Part shown: positions 35,493 through 44,985 of the stretch, one piece after another | Position numbering within the stretch: position 1 is the first letter of the stretch | Layout of the letters: every line of letters begins with the position of its first letter | Source: Gloeopeniophorella convolvens | Lineage: Eukaryota > Basidiomycota > Agaricomycetes > Russulales | Length of the DNA: 64,000 nucleotides | Direction of reading: 5' to 3' | Assembly: GCA_022496205.1 (NCBI GenBank) | Contig: WTXD01000003.1 | Span: 1,054,001 to 1,118,000, forward strand | The notes under the pieces: model-generated | Seen by the model: the letters and a program-made list of their open reading frames with translations, nothing else | Databases searched by the model: none | Told to the model about the DNA's origin: nothing | Program-made: the position numbers and the translations under genes

Positions 35493-36473
35493 ATGTCCCG
35501 CGCCTCTACAACGCCCCCTTCTAGTCCTTATCCGGCATACTTCTCCTCTCCTGCTCCACCTCAGGCTCCTCTGGAGGAGTATCCTCTGGGCTTTGACCCC
35601 TACCACATGCTGGCTGAGATGCAAGAGGTCGGGGCTGCGATGGGGCAAGCAGAGTATTTCTCCCGCTTTCCGGAGAAACTGCATTGGTTCTCACCTCCTC
35701 GTTCCCGATCGCCCTCTCTCCACGTCCCAGCTCACCCCGGCTCGCCCCACGCACCGCTCTCTTCACCTGGTCACGCCTCTTTGGAACAACTCAAAACACC
35801 TCAGAGGCCCCCTGGTTCTCAGCGCGGCTCACCCGCACTGCCACACACTCCCAAGGCCACCTCGCCTCACGGTGCGCAGTACTCACCTCGGGTCCTGGCA
35901 GGACATGCCCCCGGATCCAGTCCGCGTCACTCGCCGCTCACCCCGCCTGCTCGCACCTCTTCGCATCACCCCGGAACGCCTCAAGCACACGCTGGTTTTC
36001 CGCATGGCTCGCCCACGCTCCCGCGGACCCCCAAGACCACCTCGCTGCGCGTTCACCAGTGCTCCCCTCAAGCCCTCGCAGCCAGCACGCCCGGATCCCC
36101 CAGACTTTCGGGAAACGGCTTTGCCCCACCCCGAAGCACGCGCGCCTCGCCTGAGCACCTCTGGTGTCAAACATGCGCGGCTCTCTCTCTGGCTGGGATT
36201 GACTTGCGCTTCTTAGAACACCCCTTGGCTACAGTACCCGTGCATCCGGAGCCCGGTCCTCGCCCAAGCCTCCTGGATGCCTACAAGGTACAAACCCTCA
36301 CGGACAAGTGGGTCGACACGCGCCGAGTTATGATTGGCAACAAGACGCTCGCTCAAATAATCCAAGAAGAACGTTACGACGCATTCGTGCACCTGTACAG
36401 GGCAATCCTCGCGAAGATGGAAGAGGTTTGGGGCTCGGACACGGAGATGAGCAGCTCGGCCGACGAGGACTGA
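35493..36473 (+). CDS. Third Plavaka-element gene, Pro/Ser-rich, with internal tandem repeat
   Basis: A 326-codon intronless ORF, opposite in orientation to the transposase. The N-terminus MSRASTTPPSSPYPAYFSSP leads to a short ordered-looking patch (GFDPYHMLAEMQEVGAAMG). Then comes a long Ser/Pro/His-rich region containing two diverged copies of a unit of about 45 residues (GSPALPHTPKATSPHG... and GSPTLPRTPKTTSLRV...). The C-terminal 70 residues look folded: PSLLDAYKVQTLTDKWVDTR, then VMIGNKTLAQIIQEERYDAF, then HLYRAILAKMEEVWG, with an acidic end EMSSSADED. No known domain recognised. It sits between the TIRs, so it travels with the element. Function unknown. Confidence 0.6.
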   Translation: MSRASTTPPSSPYPAYFSSPAPPQAPLEEYPLGFDPYHMLAEMQEVGAAMGQAEYFSRFPEKLHWFSPPRSRSPSLHVPAHPGSPHAPLSSPGHASLEQLKTPQRPPGSQRGSPALPHTPKATSPHGAQYSPRVLAGHAPGSSPRHSPLTPPARTSSHHPGTPQAHAGFPHGSPTLPRTPKTTSLRVHQCSPQALAASTPGSPRLSGNGFAPPRSTRASPEHLWCQTCAALSLAGIDLRFLEHPLATVPVHPEPGPRPSLLDAYKVQTLTDKWVDTRRVMIGNKTLAQIIQEERYDAFVHLYRAILAKMEEVWGSDTEMSSSADED

Positions 36474-36730
36474 GCAGAGGGTTTGGCAGAAACGAGGCGT
36501 CAAGATGTAAGATCAAGACATTCTTGTAGCTCACTGGAGCTGTATTGTAGTGCAAATTGATCAGCAGATTCTGGTACACACCCCACGCGACGTGTGATTC
36601 CTCCACTGCCCCTACATTGCACGCGCGTGCAGGCTTCGCAAGATGCACGGATCCTCGTGTGATTGCTGTCTTTTGTCTGCTCTCGACCGCCGTCACCGCT
36701 CGTCCACCACTCAAACATCCCCACTCAAAC

Positions 36731-37111
36731 ATGCAAGTCGCATCGCACTCCCTCTCCCACCGCGCGCCCAGTACCTCTCGCACGCGGCCCCGGTGGCAAG
36801 AGTATGCCTCCATCGCTCCCTCTACCGTGCGGACGCCATCGAACGCATACTTCAATACCCCAGCATCATCTGTATCATCACCCGCCCCCACTCTCTTCAA
36901 CTCTACATGCGAACCGGATCCTCTCAAGCAACTCCCCCCTCATCCCAGCGCCTCGTCTCTACCTGAAAAAAAGAAGTCCGCGAAGCACACAAACACAAGT
37001 GCGTTACTGGGCTCGTCGATGAGTCTTGTGTGCCGAATCTTTGTCCAACGGCACGCGCGTGTCCTCATCGCTCGTTGTGGTGATCCCGGTTCACTCACGC
37101 GAGGTTCATAG
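36731..37111 (+). CDS. Possible fourth element ORF, Ser/Pro-rich
   Basis: 126 codons from MQVASHSLSHRAPSTSRTRP, similar in Ser/Pro/Arg composition to the third gene and on the same strand, beginning 258 bp after its stop. No motif. It could be a small gene, a 3' exon of the third gene, or chance; composition is the only support. Confidence 0.25.
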   Translation: MQVASHSLSHRAPSTSRTRPRWQEYASIAPSTVRTPSNAYFNTPASSVSSPAPTLFNSTCEPDPLKQLPPHPSASSLPEKKKSAKHTNTSALLGSSMSLVCRIFVQRHARVLIARCGDPGSLTRGS

Positions 37112-37640
37112 TAGAGCCAGCTTGAATTGAAGTAACTACATTACAATGTATGCTGTATGTCTACATATGATAGTATGGGCACCTCCCCTAAGGGATACGG
37201 TGCATTGGATACGATGCGTGACTCGGACGCTGCGCGCGGGGCTTAGTCGGGGCTCGGTTGGTGCGCGCGTGCCAATGGCTCGGACGAGGTGCGCGTGGCA
37301 CGAACAGCGCGCGCAGGAATCAGACGGGATGGGCGTGGCTATGGAGAGGATGCGTGGAGGTGCCGGCGCGGGCGACACAGAGGAGGAACAGGAGGGGGCG
37401 ATGGAGCGGGGGCACAGGCAGTAAGGAGCGGGTACGAGCACGAGAGCGACCCTGAGAGCGAGAGCGGTAGGGCGAGCGCGCACACGCGTGTCGGTGGCCA
37501 AGCGAGGGCGGGAGGGTCTACAAAGGTGGGCAGAGGAAGGAGGGGAGAGGGGAGATGATGGGGGATTGGGAGCAAGATGGAACGGCAGCGAGGTGCGTGT
37601 ACTAGTATTTATGTTCGAGTCCGAGTCGCCCCGGCGGGCC
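37112..37640. other. Non-coding right interior of the element
   Basis: GC-rich. Minus-strand ORFs here (for example 37136-37864) are low-complexity Pro/Ala/Arg translations with no family features. Confidence 0.4.
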
Positions 37641-37912
37641 CGAGGCCAGACAAGGTGAGGAGGAAGCAGAGTTGCCATACAAGGGATGTCCAGGCCCGGT
37701 GCTCGCTGATTGAGGCGGCGCAAGGAATCCCAAGGTCTGGCCGGGCCTGCGCGGTCGCGACAAGGAATGGCCAGGCCAAGTTGTGCCCATTCAGGAATGG
37801 CAAGGGGAGTGACGGTTCGAAAAAGGGTCGACCAGGAGACGCAAGGGATGGGGAGCGCTGGCACGTGCTGGTTCGGCCCGGCAGCGCTAACATTCCTGGC
37901 GTCTCCTGGTTT
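37641..37912. repeat. Right subterminal repeat region
   Basis: Repeated GCAAGGAATG/CAAGG and GGCCAGGCC/GGCCGGGCC words occur. The block 37720-37742 is the inverted counterpart of 27434-27455. Confidence 0.7.
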
Positions 37913-37926
37913 TCACACGTTTGGTG
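37913..37926 (-). repeat. Right terminal inverted repeat of the Plavaka element
   Basis: TCACACGTTTGGTG, the perfect reverse complement of the left 14 bp. Confidence 0.9.
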
Positions 37927-37928
37927 AT
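37927..37928. repeat. Target-site duplication AT, right copy
   Basis: Partner of 27397-27398. The rejoined host site reads CCGCATGCGG. Confidence 0.75.
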
Positions 37929-38657
37929 GCGGGAGGGCTTTCGAGAGGGGAGCGCGCGCCGACTGTCAGCATCTGATTTGTCGGAAGAGGTCTTAGAAGA
38001 ACGCGATAGTTTAGATGCGGATGCCGTCGTCTTTTTCTCGCCTTCTCGGTGGGACTTGTCCGGACGCGATTTTTCCTGCTTGTCCGCTCGCAGAGGTGAC
38101 AAAGTCAGCCCAGGAAAATTCCGAATCTTGCGCCCGGACTGGGGAAATACATCTTCAACATGGCCCGCGTCGGACGATGAAGCAGAAAGGATGGTGTTTT
38201 CATTGTTGTGAAGAGCGGCGAGCACAGAGTATTGCTTTGCTATCTTGGACGGCTTCGGCGTTCGTGAGGCCGATGATGACTGTTCTTCTGCGGCCGTACT
38301 GTCCTTTTTCTTCTTGAAGTCCGGTAGCTTCCGTTGTGGAAAGAAGTTTGGATGATAAGTGAGTTCCTGGCCATCGACAATGACCTTCTCGGAGTGTTGC
38401 TTCTTCGATTTCCTTTCCTTCTTGGACGCTGCCACATCGGCATCTTCGGAAAGTGATCCAGAGGAAAGGAAGTCCAGTTCATCATCTGAAGACTGCCTCA
38501 TCTTGTCCACCAACGCTTTGCGCTTCGCGTTGTGGTCGGTTGACTTTGACTTGGAAGGCCCAGCCCCTGAGGTGACAAAATTTGTGGCCCCTAGGTCATC
38601 CCAAAGTACTCCTGGGACCTTCTTGGAAGAACCGTTATTCGATCCAATCGAGGACAT

Positions 38658-39394
38658 GCTCGAGGAGGCTCGTGGACTGGGTAGCTGTGGCTATGTAGCC
38701 AATAGAAGTCCACAGTGAAGCTTGATAGTATCGCTTATAAGTGTGAAGGATACGTGATAGGATCTCTAGAACACAATGTACTGCCACTCAGGGTCCTCGA
38801 ACGGCGACTTCGGCCGCATAGAAGCAGGGAGCATAACGTATGAGGCACAAGCTTCGAGGAGTAAAGCAGAGACGCACCCAATACCACGCCCAAAACAGTT
38901 ACTACAAGTTTCCTGTCGCACGAAGAGTGTTGCTAGGAGTTGGGACGTCAGTCGCTGCCAATCTTTCGCCAAAACTGCGCTTGTATGCTCTTGACAAGCC
39001 CTTGATGGTGTCTGTGCCCGCAGCTCTTGACTGATAAACGAAGATAATGCATCCTGGATTCAGATATCGCCCGGAAAGGAGGACACTGATTAGACGTACA
39101 AAGGCAGGCGATGGCAACCCGACTTCTAAATGCCGCCCGACAATGAACGCGTCCGTTCGCGAAGCGCGCACGGCACGATATCGCGTCATCACGTGCGGTA
39201 TTAGTCATCACATGCACGCGTCCCCATAGATCCCCGGTCCCCGCCGTGACGAGGCTGGACGCGTTCCATGCCATCCAGCGGCTTGCATCCCGAGTTGTCT
39301 GCGTCAGCTCTCATCGCTGCTTCATCGATACTCGACGTACTATCGACACTCTGATAGGGTATGAGGTCGAGCCAACAGATTTAATCAACCGGAC
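38658..39394. other. Divergent intergenic region
   Basis: About 0.7 kb between the RTC4-domain gene start and the F-box gene start. No gene supported; likely promoters of both. Confidence 0.45.
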
Positions 39395-41300
39395 ATGGGA
39401 GATGACCTACCATACTCATTCTTGCAGTTACCATCCGATATCCTGTTGCACGTCCTTGCCTTCCTCGATGTTCCTGACATACTGTCTGTTCGCAAGGTCA
39501 GCAGCCCATCTAAAGACCATGGGGACGTGCGGAGGCTAAAAGGCGCCTTGTTAGGTTGCCAGGCCTTTACTTGCCCTCACCCGGGAGCGATCTCTTTGGC
39601 TGGACTTCCTTCGCTGTCAACGACGTCTGATTTGGCCACTCCCGGAATACGCTCGCACAGATGAATCGGATGCTACCCTTCCATCGTCTGAAGCAGAAAG
39701 GATTGTCGTCTCCGCAGACAAATCTCACAGAACTTGGCCCGTCACGCGCCAGATAGCCACCGACCTGGCCGGGCCAAAGGGGCCGTATCAAGATATCCTC
39801 TGGCTTGACCTGATTTTTGAGAGCCTTGTCCTTTGTGTATACATCCATGGCCATGTCGTGCTTTGGGACGTATCAGGTGTTCGCCATGTGACGGAGCGGA
39901 TCCTCCCATTGGCTTCATGGGAGCTATGGGGTCGCGAGCCATGGACATCGGCAGCCACATGCGTAGATGCCGGAGATGGAAGTCTTTATGTTGCTGTCAC
40001 AAGAGCTCAGAATAGGTCTGTCCTCGACGCCCCGAGACCTGTCCGGTTGAACATAGCTTCCAATCGCTTAGATCACAACATGGGTACGTCAAGACAGTCT
40101 ACATGCACCTCCAGCGAATGACCCGTCTTCAGATCGACGACGGTACTCATGAATATTCCTGCCCGCGAGTTGGTCACACTTGTTGGTGATTTGAGAGAGA
40201 CCGATAGCGGTCGTTTCAATGATATCGATACAGTCTTTGGCCCACACGCACAGATAGTACGCACGATCTCATCAACCCATCAGCTCGTGGCATTCTCTCG
40301 GGGCCCGTATATCGACGTCGTTCATTGGCCTTCGAACACAGGTATAACAATTGACACGCAGAGGGAGGACTTGGAACAACTGGTACAATGCTTTTTGTGA
40401 GTACTATGAAGGAATACGCAAGCTGATAGTCATGTGCTGCTCAGTGGAATGGGATGATTGGACTGAAATTTGTCGGTCCTTACCTTCTGTGCATCAAGGC
40501 GCGGACACTGGAACTTTACCACATTCCGTTTCCATTTCCTTCACACATGTCTTACTTTGTTCGGTCATCACTTGGCCCCCTCCGACCTGCGGACAGGACA
40601 GACTCACCGTCCACAACCTATTCTGATACCATGCTGCCCATAAAAGCTCATAGCTTCCCCTGTTCCGTGTTTCGGGGCGTTTCCATCTCAACACCGACGT
40701 CACGTGCAACCGAACCACCTGGCTCCACTGACTACATACTATCCTTCCTCGCTCATGATTTACTTCGCGGGGTATTCCACTACCGCGCTCATATCACGGG
40801 GTCACCCACCTCCTCTTCACTCACCATCCGCTATGACATGTCCTTCCGCGTGGAATTCGTCGGTCTTCACGACCTGATCAGGGGCACGCCTGGCTTCGTC
40901 AGTGCCGCAAGTCTAGGGCCACAGGGCCTCCGTGGCGTTTGGATCGAGCGAATGAAGAATGTCGCGTTGCGGCGCGTGCTGATTTTCTCTTCACCTTCGG
41001 CCTTCGGCGACGCGGGCGACGATACAGCGGAGACGGCCACCGCCACTCTCGGGGAAGAGACTGGAGACAGGGATGTACAAGGCGAACCCCATCATGACCT
41101 CCTGGCATGCGCAAAACCTATCAATGCACGCGTCGTATACGAGGTTGGCTCATGCGACTTGCGAGGCGAGTCAGCAGCATCTCCGTTTCCAGTCCAGGGC
41201 CTTACAGCACCGTTCAGACGACCTCATGCATGTCGCGTTTTCGGAGGTGTCGGGTCGCATAGCAATCGGGACACGGGAAGGCAATATCACAATTATATGA
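39395..41300 (+). CDS. F-box protein (Agaricomycete expanded family)
   Basis: Substrate-recognition subunit of an SCF-type ubiquitin ligase by family analogy. The start MGDDLPYSFLQLPSDILLHV continues LAFLDVPDILSVRK, a clear F-box. A short intron joins to VARPLLALTRERSLWLDFLR and LIWPLPEYARTDE. The remainder resembles a degenerate beta-propeller seen in these proteins: IVVSADKSHRTWPVTRQIAT, DLIFESLVLCVYIHGHVVLWD, SLYVAVTRAQ and LDHNM. The end is DLMHVAFSEVSGRIAIGTRE then GNITII, matching the usual C-terminal block of the family. Several introns are needed in the 40.1-41.1 kb part, where exact edges are uncertain. It converges on VPS34 with a 194-bp gap. Confidence 0.75.
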
Positions 41301-41494
41301 ACGACAAGACACTCAATTCAGTATATACTGAAGACCCTCGTCGATGTGGCGTAAAAACATACCCTGACGTCTTCCCCTCCTTGATGTTTGGCCATCACCG
41401 CGCTACAGGCTCCTACATTTTGTGTCGTTCGGGATAGCATATCTAGTATACAAGCGGTATTATAGCCGGATACTCTAGGTCGTGATCACGATAT

Positions 41495-44400
41495 CTAGCT
41501 TCTCCAGTACTGCGCAATGTCGTGGAACCGATCCACGACCTTCGTGAAATACGATGTCTCGTTGAGGAGGTTCTCGAAGTGCTTCATCGCCTCTTCCTCC
41601 GTGAGGTCCAGCAGGAACTTCTCTTGGAGCAACTCGTGAACGTTGCGGCCCTTGATGTCCGGGATGTTCGCGTCGACCATGAGCGTGACGAGATTCAGTA
41701 TGAGATTCGCGTTCTTGCGCAGGATACTGAACGCCGTGAAGCAGAAGTTGGTGAAGCGCGCGTAGTGCTGCGAGTGCGGCCCGCCCATGCCGTCGACCAT
41801 CTCTTTGCACACTTTGACTGCCGGGGGATACAGCTTGGGATCGTGCCCCAGGATATAGCCGAAGTCGACGTGGAAGAAGTGCCCTGCAGAAGAATCGAAC
41901 CACGTACTCAGGATCAATGACGAAGACGGGACTTACCATCAGGCGCGACCAGCAGGTTGTCCAGGTGTCGGTCGCCGACGCCTAAGATATAAGTTACGAC
42001 ACAATACCCCGCTACAATACAGTTGAGAACAAGCGATCACACATCAGCCGGAGAACGTACCGCAGCTACGAACGAACGTATCGATCACGCCCGGATCCAC
42101 GCCATACGTGCCCACGCTGCCTTCATCAGGATAATGGGCGCGCATATAGTTCAGCAGGGTCCCGTTCTCGCTCACAATGCTGGCGATCGTCTTGCTAGGG
42201 ACGAATTGCATCATCCCTTGCAGTGGTCCCGTCGCCAGCACGGGGTACGGGGTCAGTTTGACATCGAGATTCTCTTGGCGAAGCAGTCGGTCCATGAGCG
42301 TGAAGAGCTGAATGACGAGCTGATCTTGGCGTAGGTCGTCTCCGTCTTTGAAAATAATCGGGTACTCTGACCCATCGGAGCAGGTAAAGTATAACAAGAG
42401 CGGCGATAGATTTGACTTGAAGATCGAAGCCTTCTCAGGGATAATGCCTACCACCTCGATGTTTCCATTTAGCGGAAGAGGGAGGGGTGGGAATGAGAGG
42501 AGGTTGCTCTTGGAGTCTGCGAGGAATGAGCGCAGCTTCTCTATTCTCTTCGGCCGTGGCTCTTTCTGGTTGCTGAACTCTTTAGCGCGCTTCGCAAGGG
42601 AAGTAACCAGCTCTGCCTGACGCGTAAGCAACTCCCCGCGCTCCTTGCCGTTTTCGGACTGTGGTCGAGCTTTCAGCATCCCATCTTTCGAAAAGTAGAA
42701 CGGGTGCCGTACCTCTTGCATTTGCGTCCGGAACTTGAAGATGACTCTACCGTACATCTTCCCCATGAGTCGGTCCTCCAGAGCAACTTCGACAGTCAAG
42801 TACCAATACAGTCGGTACCCAAGAACATGATTCTTAACGGCACGCGACACCAAGAAGTCCGCGAGGCCACTATCGTCGTACGAAATTGCGCTTGATGTCG
42901 ACCGCGACGACCTCGTATCGCTAGCCGCGCTCTCAAATTTCAACGCTTGAACCAGTTGTAGCAGATACAGTGTGAGTTCCTGGACGCGGAAAGTCAGAGC
43001 GTGTCCGCTGCGCAGGCAGATGTCCTTACGTCATCGTCTGCTCGAGACAACTGCTTGACGGCGAACGCCCGCACGCGCGAGTCGACTGTGCTAGGGCCAA
43101 GGAGCTCCAGCGCGTCGTCCGTGTCTATCTCGGTCCACATAGGGAGCAACTCTTCGACGGCCTGCTTCACCTCCATCGGGTCGCGCCAAGTCACCGATTT
43201 GACAAACTTCGTGAGGCCACGTTTGTCGCGTGTAAGGTAGAACCGGTACTTCCAGACGAGATCCTTCTCTTCGGACGTAAGGACTCGACTTGGTGCGTAG
43301 TTCAGGATGACCTGCAGAAGCCACAGAGATTGTCAGCAATTCGCGACACACGTGAGCACGATGCGCACCCCAAGGTCGTCTCGCAGTTTAGTGTTAGGCT
43401 TCAGCTCGCGGTCATAGGGACTGCTGCGGTGACTTCGCACGAGGCGACGATGTTTATCTTCAACTGGATTGTCTCGCGGTATGTCGGCATCCACGATGGA
43501 CCACATGTACGGGTCGTTGTGGAAGGATGGAGGGAGGAGAGGAGGCACGGGTGCGTGTGTCGTAGGAGGCGGCGCGGGAGGCTGAGACGTCGAAGCGACG
43601 GCTTCCTGTACGTCGAACGGTCTATGGGCGAGGATCGCGCGATGGAATAATGAACTCACAAGTTCACTGAAAATGATCGGGAAGTCGAAGCGGGGAAGGT
43701 CAATATAGAGATAGAGGTTATTTGACTTCTCCGTCTCAGCCTTCCTCACTGTCAGACACGTAGACAGTGCCGGTAGAGCAGGTATATGCGTACTGCGTGA
43801 ATCTCTGACATCTTCCGGAAAACCAGCTTGTCAAGCCATTCAGACTTGGGCATGTCCCCGCGCTCATGCTTCTTCACGAGCTGTACCATGCGCCCATGCT
43901 AAGCCATCCGCCAGGCTTCTTGTACGAAGCGTATGGCGCACCTTTTCCAGTCTACCCATTTCGTCCCTCGTCCCCGACTTGCTCGGTGTCGTCGTCTCCA
44001 CGCTCCCGTCAGCCTCTTTATCCGGCCACAGCAACAGACGATGCTTTCCCCTTCTCAGCGTCCTATCATCCCCATCAGCATATCACACCAAATACGCATG
44101 ATGCATATGCACGCACCATTTCTTGCTGAACAGCCGGAACGTCGAGCCACCCACGGGCACCGCTGCGCGCGGCCCCGCAATATCCCACACGGTGAACGTG
44201 ATCTGTGAGCTGAGCGGGAGGTCGCAGTAACGGATCGGGAGCGTAATCCATTCGTTCCATCTGCGCACAACCGTGGCATGTCAGCCGGGGACACACTGGC
44301 GCGGTGTGAAGGATGCGCACGTATAGCCATTCTTGAATGCCTTGTGGGAAGTGCGGAACGGGATAGTGAGCGGCTTGTTGTCCGCGAGGAGTTGGCATGT

Positions 44401-44686
44401 CACGTAGAGGTCTGAGAGCGTGCTATGGGAAGGTCAGACCGCTCATGGCAAGGGAGTGTGCCAGTGTGCTCACGACGACTGGACACCGTGAAAGCGCAGC
44501 TCTGGCTTGTCGATGAGCTCTGTGAAAGGCCGGGGATGTCGCACGCCTTCGAGCTGGGATCTGCAAGGCGTCAGATTACACGCAAGGACCTCCCGAGGCG
44601 GGCATAACAAACATTCGGAATGTGACAGGGACCTTGAGATCGCACGAGCGTCCGAAACTAAAATCTTCCTTGTTGTCCTTGTCCAT
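41495..44686 (-). CDS. VPS34: Class III phosphatidylinositol 3-kinase
   Basis: Makes PI3P for endosomal sorting and autophagy. The start is [18 protein letters not shown], followed by VPVTFR spliced to [16 protein letters not shown] (C2 domain: [22 protein letters not shown]). The helical PIK domain includes [32 protein letters not shown] sequence and [20 protein letters not shown]. The kinase domain includes [20 protein letters not shown] (ATP lysine), [19 protein letters not shown] (catalytic loop) and [17 protein letters not shown] (DFG). The C-terminal helix HDIAQYWRS ends at 41495 and is required for activity in characterised members. About ten introns. All catalytic motifs are present. 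Confidence 0.95.
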
Positions 44687-44985
44687 CTAAGCAGTGAGGC
44701 CACAGCCTCTGGTTGGAAAGATCCTAACGTCAATGTTTGTGTTAGTAAGTTCAGCGCACGGTGGTGACGCTGGGCCACACTTCGGAACACCACTGGACTC
44801 GCGAGACTCAGCGTCGGAATCGAATATCGCGCGACGGGCCGCGTCCCGACAACGGCATCTCGTGCGCGTCGTCCCACGCCGGCCCCAGTGGCTCGCCTCA
44901 ACAATGCAAAACGAGTAGGTTTACAAGGCTACACTGTTGTTTTGTACATCACAACATTCTCCCCATGATGAGTGCGTAGCTATTT
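44687..44985. other. Spacer between ARG1 stop and VPS34 start
   Basis: About 0.3 kb holding the VPS34 promoter and the ARG1 3' end. ORFs across it do not chain to either gene. Confidence 0.4.

Larger units (their letters stand above)
27399..37926 (-). mobile_element. Plavaka-type (CACTA-like) DNA transposon, 10,528 bp
   Basis: Bounds are set by perfect 14-bp terminal inverted repeats that start CACCAAACGTGTGA, flanked by a 2-bp direct repeat AT. Inside lie a Plavaka transposase gene and a DUF6698-like gene on the minus strand, and one or two Pro/Ser-rich genes on the plus strand. Both ends carry 250-350 bp of related short motifs (subterminal repeats), as CACTA-class elements do. Plavaka is a basidiomycete-rich transposase family related to CACTA/EnSpm and the KDZ group. 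Near-complete ORFs and perfect TIRs argue for a recent insertion. It lies in an exon of the RTC4-domain gene, with the transposase in the same orientation as the host gene. One frameshift in the transposase is discussed separately. Confidence 0.92.
24973..38657 (-). pseudogene. RTC4: RTC4-domain gene interrupted by a 10.5 kb transposon
   Basis: Family: fungal proteins with a C-terminal RTC4 domain; yeast Rtc4 was named from a telomere-capping screen and its biochemistry is unknown. The 5' part (38657-37927, MSSIGSNNGSSKKVPGVLWD) is disordered and charged. The 3' part (27396-24973) carries the domain: CPFCDEKLPPNPSP, IYIASCQRHRFEAHQVPKA, NFGGVRERVEKL, then after a 54-nt intron YYGELGSMILHQTLYNMFP and PLTPQEFIQRILVPEAALAL. 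It ends NDWLLDDSSD. The coding exon is cut by the Plavaka element. Without it and one AT copy, phase 2 upstream joins phase 1 downstream exactly (AT|G). A second lesion is likely: near 25727-25732 the frame must shift by one base to stay in the plausible coding frame. As it stands, the 5' half reads 13 codons into the element and stops at 37887, giving a product without the domain. Confidence 0.85.

Noticed and set aside
37136..37864. 242-codon minus-strand ORF in the right part of the transposon
   Set aside because: Low-complexity Pro/Ala/Arg/Ser translation overlapping subterminal repeats; no family block and no plausible splicing to the transposase.
41880..41905. tRNA T-loop-like GAATCGAACC sequence
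   Set aside because: Lies in VPS34 intron/exon sequence; no acceptor or anticodon stem can be drawn around it.
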